DNA from: Diadophis punctatus similis
Lineage: Eukaryota > Chordata > Lepidosauria > Squamata > Dipsadidae
Direction of reading: 5' to 3'
Length of the DNA stretch: 64,000 nt
Assembly (NCBI GenBank): GCA_023053685.1
Contig: JALIGW010000005.1
Coordinates: 51,883,742-51,947,741, forward strand
The notes below the pieces were generated by a model, which saw nothing but the letters and a program-made list of their open reading frames with translations, was not told the DNA's origin and did not search any database. Of this stretch, positions 58,805 through 64,000 are shown piece after piece. How positions within the stretch are numbered: the stretch's first letter is position 1; each line of letters begins with the position of its first letter. The position numbers and the translations under genes were made by a program.

Positions 58805-61322
58805 TTGAGTCTATCCATAAACTTCCTCTGCAGACTTTCCTAATTTCCCTACTTCATTAAAAATATAAGAATCTGATTGTACCATTCCCTGTGTATATTT
58901 TTTATAGGAGTTATTTTTATAGACAAAAATTATATCCAAATTTGGGGGGATTTTATTCTAGGATTACTCATGTCTGGAATAAAAAATAATGCTGAATGCT
59001 AATAAGCATTTATCAAAGACTGTTATGAAGCAAAAAGAATGCCTTTGAATTTACTGAATCCGAAGTGATGATCAAGACAGAGATCAGCAAAACATAGATT
59101 CTACATTCTTTGTTACTCTTCCCATAAGAGTTGCCTTCCAGACTGCACTGAAGTGCAATACGATATGGACCATTTTCCATTAGTATCAGGTAAATGAAGT
59201 TACAAATCTCTGATAAAGGCTGTCAATCTTAATGTCTAAGTGAAGACAGGGCTGAATGTGTGGCATATCCTTCCTTAATGTTTTGCCCCTGAGTGGTTTT
59301 CAGAATTCCCAACAAAGATGTTTTAAATATGATATGCCCTTTCTTCCAGGATGCTAAATACAAATTTCCTTCAGAAATGTACTAATTTAGGGAAAACAAC
59401 ATTTTTTTTAAATTTGATGAAAGCACTGAATGCTTTCTAAGGCAACCAAGCTTTTTAATTCTTTTTTCTGGTTTAAAAATATAATCAGAGGAAAGGACAT
59501 TGGCTTTAAAGAAGGCTAAACAACCATATCTTTCATATACATACTCAGTATGTACATTCTAATGTAAAAGTCCTCCAGATGTGAATAGATGAAAAATTAG
59601 AGCTTCTTGTTCTCTGGATATTCATTTGCTATATAAATCTCTCATCACATTCTTATCTGTTATGTAAATAAGATGTAGAATTCCAATAGTGTAGCAGTGT
59701 TCCACAGCAGATGGTGTAGTGAGATTTACCACACCATTACATTTAATGGGATTGAATTCATTTGGATTTCTTGAGGCTTGTATAGTCCTTACTCCGTGCA
59801 GCAGAGTTGCCACTGCTCCTGATTATATATGATTTTAGAAAATGCTTATAGAAGGAGAAAGAACCTTCTTTAGGAATATGCATGTTTTCTGTCAAAGTTT
59901 AAAATGGGTATATGTTGTATTGCTTGGAATTTATATCCCCTTCTCAAAGAAAATATATTTAATGAATATTCAACAAAAAAGTTGAGGCAATCGAAAATAC
60001 TTGAAAATTTGCAGAAACAGTTAATTGTTTTCATGCAAGAGAAATTCCTTTATTCTCCCTTTCGGAATAAGTCTTTTAAAAAGATAACAAGCAGATAACA
60101 AAAGAGCCCCATTTGTTAAAATGAACTGAGGGTTTGCTGACTGATATAAACAAATTGAGCTCACTTGATAAGTCATTCATTTATAAGGCAAATGTTATTT
60201 GAATTTTTCTACATATATCGGTTACTTGGTAAATAACACAAATAACATAACTAATGGTTACATGTAATGGCAATGTCCAAATAACTAGGTTAGCTGGTTA
60301 ACTAGTGTTAAGACTTTGATCCAAATGGTCTGTTCTGTGATTGGAAGAATTTCTGCTTGATGAAGTGCTTCTTCATCTTTTAAATTAGTAAAGATTTTAT
60401 CTTAGATCTCTGCTCTCTCTTTTTATACCATTCAAAATACCATATACCATGGGGATGGAGGTAAGAAATACACAGTTATTTGAGCATAACCTTTGATTAT
60501 ATACCGTATCTCTGATCTAGCTGCAGTACAGAATTTTCACTCCCCTTTATCTATACCAATGTTTATTAACTATTGAAAATGTATATCCCTTCATTCGTAT
60601 ATATTGTGCTGCATGACATACAGGTTTCAATAATTCTGCACTTTACAAAAATATAAACAAGCTCAGTATAAACAAGGACAGAAAATATTTTCACTGGAGC
60701 AAAATAAAGGTTAGTCGATGTAACCTCTTACAATATGTGACAAGTGGGAATAGCTTAATTCCCTTCAATTAGAATTGAATAGCTTTGGGAAGAGAAGAGA
60801 ATAAATGAAAGATGACCTTAAATCACTTTGGTGCCAGAGACAAAACCAGCAACTATTAAATCACATTCACTGATGGCTTTCCAAGTGTGAGGCTAGCAGG
60901 TAGAGATTCAGATCGCTGATAAAACTGAGTGACACATGTCCTTCTTATATGAGGGAAGGAAATTGTGAACATTGGATACACTGGGCACAAAGAAATCTTG
61001 CTCTTCAGCAAAGGAGCCTCCCATGAAAGTATATAATTTCACAATTAACCTTCAATCTATCTTCCGGGTTCTAGGGAAAGAATATGGATGTAAGCTGAGG
61101 GAACTGTACTTTCTTTGCTGATAGCTGGTTTTCCTTCCAGATCTGGAATAAATAGACAAACATAACTAAATCACAAGGTTTTGTTCCAGGCTGGCCCAAG
61201 CCTTTCTCGCTGTGACTTGTTCCATGTCCAAAAACTGCTGCGTTGGCAATTAAAACTTTCTCTAATATTTGGAAGAGAAAGAGGACATTGGGCAGAGTTT
61301 AGAGTCCACAGATGCTCAGAAA
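58805..61322. other. unannotated AT-rich sequence
   Basis: About 2.5 kb with no supported gene or recognised repeat. Confidence 0.55.
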
Positions 61323-61558
61323 GAGCCATGGTGGTGCAGCAGTTAGAATGCAGTATTGCAGGCAAATTCTGCCGACTGCCAGCAGTTTGATTCTCGCTGG
61401 CTCAGGGTTTACTCAACCTTCCATCCTTCCAAGTTGGTAAAATAAGAACCCAGATTGTTGAAGGCAATATGCTACCCTGTAAATTGATTAGAGAGGACTG
61501 TAAAGCATTGTGAAATGGTATATAGTTCTAAATACCATTGCTATGGCTATTGCTATTT
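61323..61558 (+). mobile_element. tRNA-derived SINE, ATTGCT-tailed subfamily
   Basis: Starts GAGCCATGGTGGTGCAGCAG. The B-box region is degraded (AGTTTGATTCTCGC). Middle TTCCAAGTTGGTAAAATAAG. 3' part AGAGAGGACTGTAAAGCATT, with tail TTGCTATGGCTATTGCTATT. More diverged than the AAAT-tailed copies. Confidence 0.85.
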
Positions 61559-63609
61559 CCCACCACCACCCAGCATCTATCAGAATGAAATTTGCATTAT
61601 TCTGCCTAATGTTAGGGCCAGCCCTGTGTTGCTACTTACTGCCGCTGTGCGGAGGTTTCTTTATGACTTTTATTCTTTCCCCTCCTCATTTTTGGCATGG
61701 ATTTGATTTAAAAAATAAATAAGGCAAGAATCCACTATTACATCTGGAGCCCACTTATTATCAGAACTAACCTTTGCCTATATTCTGTACATTTTTTACA
61801 CAGCGCATGCAGTTATGAACAAAGTAAATATTATCCAAGAACTGAACTTAGAAGCTTATAAAACAAAAGATGCCAGAGGTAGTCTGTGTTCTGTTCGATT
61901 GCCCATAGGATTTAGACAGGAAGGAAAAATTTAAAACATGAAAATAATATATTGTTAAAGTTGATTAGCTGGCTGTAGTTTCCTAGATACAGTAGATTTT
62001 CTCCTTTAACACAGCAGGGGTGTGCATGACTTATGCAGGCAAAGCCTACTTTACAGAGGTTAAATTTGATCAAATTGATTAAACATAGGGGCTTAAAAAA
62101 ACAACCCTCTGTCAAGACCATTTACAAGTTTTGGGGTTTTTCTTAGATTGCAGCTGATTCTGGAGTTTTGCCTAGCTTGAAATTTGGTCCGATCTTTACT
62201 TCTTTGAAAAATCTGAAATATGCTCGCTGTACAGCACATTTTAGGCTTTTTTAATAGAGATTTTGACTCAAAGAGAGAATATATGAATAGCTAAAATAAA
62301 GCAGCTATCAATTCACTGCATGTCAATTTCTATTAAAACTGAGGAAATGTAATGTTGATTTTAAAATCATGAAAGTATTGACAGATTACATGTTTTTAAG
62401 TTTTATGTATAGTACTTTTAGTGTACATGACACTTTACAGGAGAAATCAATGTTTTTACCAAAACATTGTACAATGTAAAATATAGATGGGGGGGAGGGA
62501 GGAAGAGAAAGCCAAAATTGGGGCAAACACAAGACAAAAATGCTGATTTCAGTGATTTCAGTTGCTCATACAAAAGTTTAGTTACAGCAGACCCTGGATT
62601 TTAATAAAGTAATTATGGGAACTAATATACATTTGAAATTCCCCTAAATTACTTGCCTCACCTGATTTTTTTTAAAAAAGATTCTTTTAATTAAAAAATA
62701 AATGAGAAGTTAGCATGCTGAAAACTAAAGCACACGCCTCAAGCAGAAGCAGCATTTTTAACAATGCCTTTGAGCCTCACATAAACCTCAGAGGCATTCT
62801 TAGAAAATAAATGTGGATGCTTGCAGCCCAGGGTTTCACTGGAAAGTATGTTCATCTGTATGGGAAAAAAGAAATAAACTGACATGCAGGAAAAACCCTT
62901 GGAGCAAGTGTGTATGTTAGAAAGCAAATATACCAGTTTACCTTCTGTTAAATGGATAGCATGAGTTTGTCTATGCCCACCAAATTAAACACTTTGAAAC
63001 ATGGACCATAATTCCAAAATGGCCTATATGCCACTTTAAATCAGATAGGGGCCCTACCAGGACAAACATGTGGATTATCTCAGGGCTAGGACATTTTCTG
63101 AATGTCTCACATCACACAGTAGAATTTAGTCTGAGTTGGTTTCTACACATCTGGACTTTTCCCCAGTCTGTTTACATTGGATTAGTACTTCCAGGGCATC
63201 TTCGGGTCAACTGGTGGTGGTAATCAAGAGTTCAATATAATTAGTGGAACTTCAGTACTTATTCTGTACCATATCTGATTAGAACTGCCTGCTAGATTAG
63301 GATTGGAACTACCACAAACATTGTGTCACACCTGCCCCAACTGAGGCTTCCAGGAAAGAAAGATCCTCAACTTCATTTGTGCGAAAGGTATACTTTTACT
63401 AAAAGCAAACCAGTTACAATATAGCAAAACCAGATAAATGGTAAACAGTCCCTTCATCGTAAGGCCTAGAATGAATTGTTGCATCCCCCCGCCCAGGTCT
63501 CTGGCCTTGGGATGATGAGCCAGTGTTTCAAGAAGGCACAATGAGTAGTTTTGGCTTGCCCTTCCCAGCAGCTTCCTCCCCCCCATAGTCTATAGTAGCC
63601 TGGCATCTA
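61559..63609. other. unannotated AT-rich sequence
   Basis: About 2 kb. A 70-codon plus frame (61510-61722) encodes a hydrophobic stretch, FALFCLMLGPALCCYLLPL, but begins inside the SINE and is not supported as a gene. No other feature. Confidence 0.5.
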
Positions 63610-64000
63610 GGATATGTTTAGTCTAGTGAAAAGAAGGATTGGGTTGAGATGATAGCAATGTTCCAATACTTGAAGGGCTCCCATAAAGAAAAAGTGGTCA
63701 ACCTATTTTCCCAAGCACCAGAAAGTAAGTCAAGAAGTAATGGATGGAAATTAATCAAGGAGAGAAACCACCTAGAATAGGGGTCACCAACCGGTGGTCC
63801 GTGGACCATTGGTGGTCCACAAGAAAATGTTGGTGGTCCGCAGAAAAATTATTTGCATTTTTTATATTGCACTAAATACTATATCTTTTTAAAAAAATTC
63901 ATATTAGTCGTCCACGGGATTTAAAATTATGACTTTAGCGGTCCCTGAGGTCCGAAAGGTTGGCTATCCCTGACCTAGAATTAAGTCAAATTTCCTGACA
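63610..64000 (+). mobile_element. CR1 LINE fragment, running off the right edge, split by hAT
   Basis: Sense CR1 with GGATATGTTTAGTCTAGTGA, GATAGCAATGTTCCAATACT, AAGTAATGGATGGAAATTAA and CAAGGAGAGAAACCACCTAG, interrupted by the 195-bp hAT at 63778-63972 and resuming AAGTCAAATTTCCTGACA, the expected CR1 sequence. It continues beyond the window. Confidence 0.87.
63778..63972. mobile_element. short hAT MITE, 195 bp, nested in CR1
   Basis: Ends TAGGGGTCACCAACCGG and GGTTGGCTATCCCTG are inverted repeats of hAT type. The perfect 8-bp TSD ACCTAGAA lies at 63770-63777 and 63973-63980, and removing one copy restores CR1. The interior repeats GGTGGTCCGTGG and GGTGGTCCACA words. Confidence 0.93.

Noticed and set aside
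61510..61722. Hydrophobic 70-codon frame resembling a membrane protein
   Set aside because: It starts within a SINE and has no homology I recognise or promoter context.

Overview
The window looks like nuclear DNA of a squamate reptile, most probably a snake. The evidence is the repeat content. There is a Sauria-type SINE whose 3' end matches the Bov-B/RTE tail, an RTE-like LINE fragment, CR1 LINEs, a near full-length L3-type CR1 LINE ending in an AAAT microsatellite, an L1 relative, many tRNA-derived SINEs, and a large set of short hAT-type DNA elements. No host protein-coding gene, tRNA, rRNA or CRISPR array can be supported. The long unannotated stretches are AT-rich, broken by stop codons and show no exon I recognise. 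The window reads as intergenic or deep intronic DNA, and its biology is a layered record of transposon insertion.

Layout. 1-11 kb: mostly unique AT-rich sequence, with one GC-rich hAT MITE (1756-2193), a long stem-loop (5842-5890) and a degraded repeat (5965-6140). 11-20 kb: a Sauria SINE with a 12-bp target-site duplication (TSD), a tRNA SINE, then a complete L1-type insertion (13235-15810, minus strand) that has ORF1 but no ORF2 and is flanked by a 16-bp TSD. Two hAT elements and a CORE-like SINE follow. 20-29 kb: a second copy of the GC-rich MITE with a rearranged 5' end, a GAAA microsatellite, an antisense Jockey-superfamily LINE, a small hAT, and an RTE-like LINE split by a SINE. 28.9-33.7 kb: a SINE with a long AAAT tail, then the L3-type LINE, whose endonuclease/reverse-transcriptase ORF is broken by three frameshifts and three stops. 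34-41 kb: a CR1 copy, a TA-flanked inverted-repeat element, an old L2/L3-like LINE, and a second Jockey-type LINE running into a 265-bp compound microsatellite. 41-50 kb: SINEs, a foldback repeat, and another L3 copy split by the third GC-rich MITE. 50-64 kb: SINEs, a 27-bp perfect palindrome, a CR1 split by a hAT MITE, a sister MITE, a probable solo LTR, and a CR1 split by a 195-bp hAT at the right edge.

How it fits together. The autonomous classes (L3/CR1, RTE, L1, hAT) appear only as broken copies. Most insertions are non-autonomous: SINEs with CR1/L2-like or Bov-B-like tails and hAT MITEs. Nested insertions with readable TSDs give relative ages: L3 before the GC-rich MITE, CR1 before two hAT families, and RTE before a tRNA SINE. 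The strongest oddities are the ORF1-only L1, the junction-spanning duplication in the second GC-rich MITE, and the perfect palindrome at 51961-52030. I did not find a convincing new host-encoded system.
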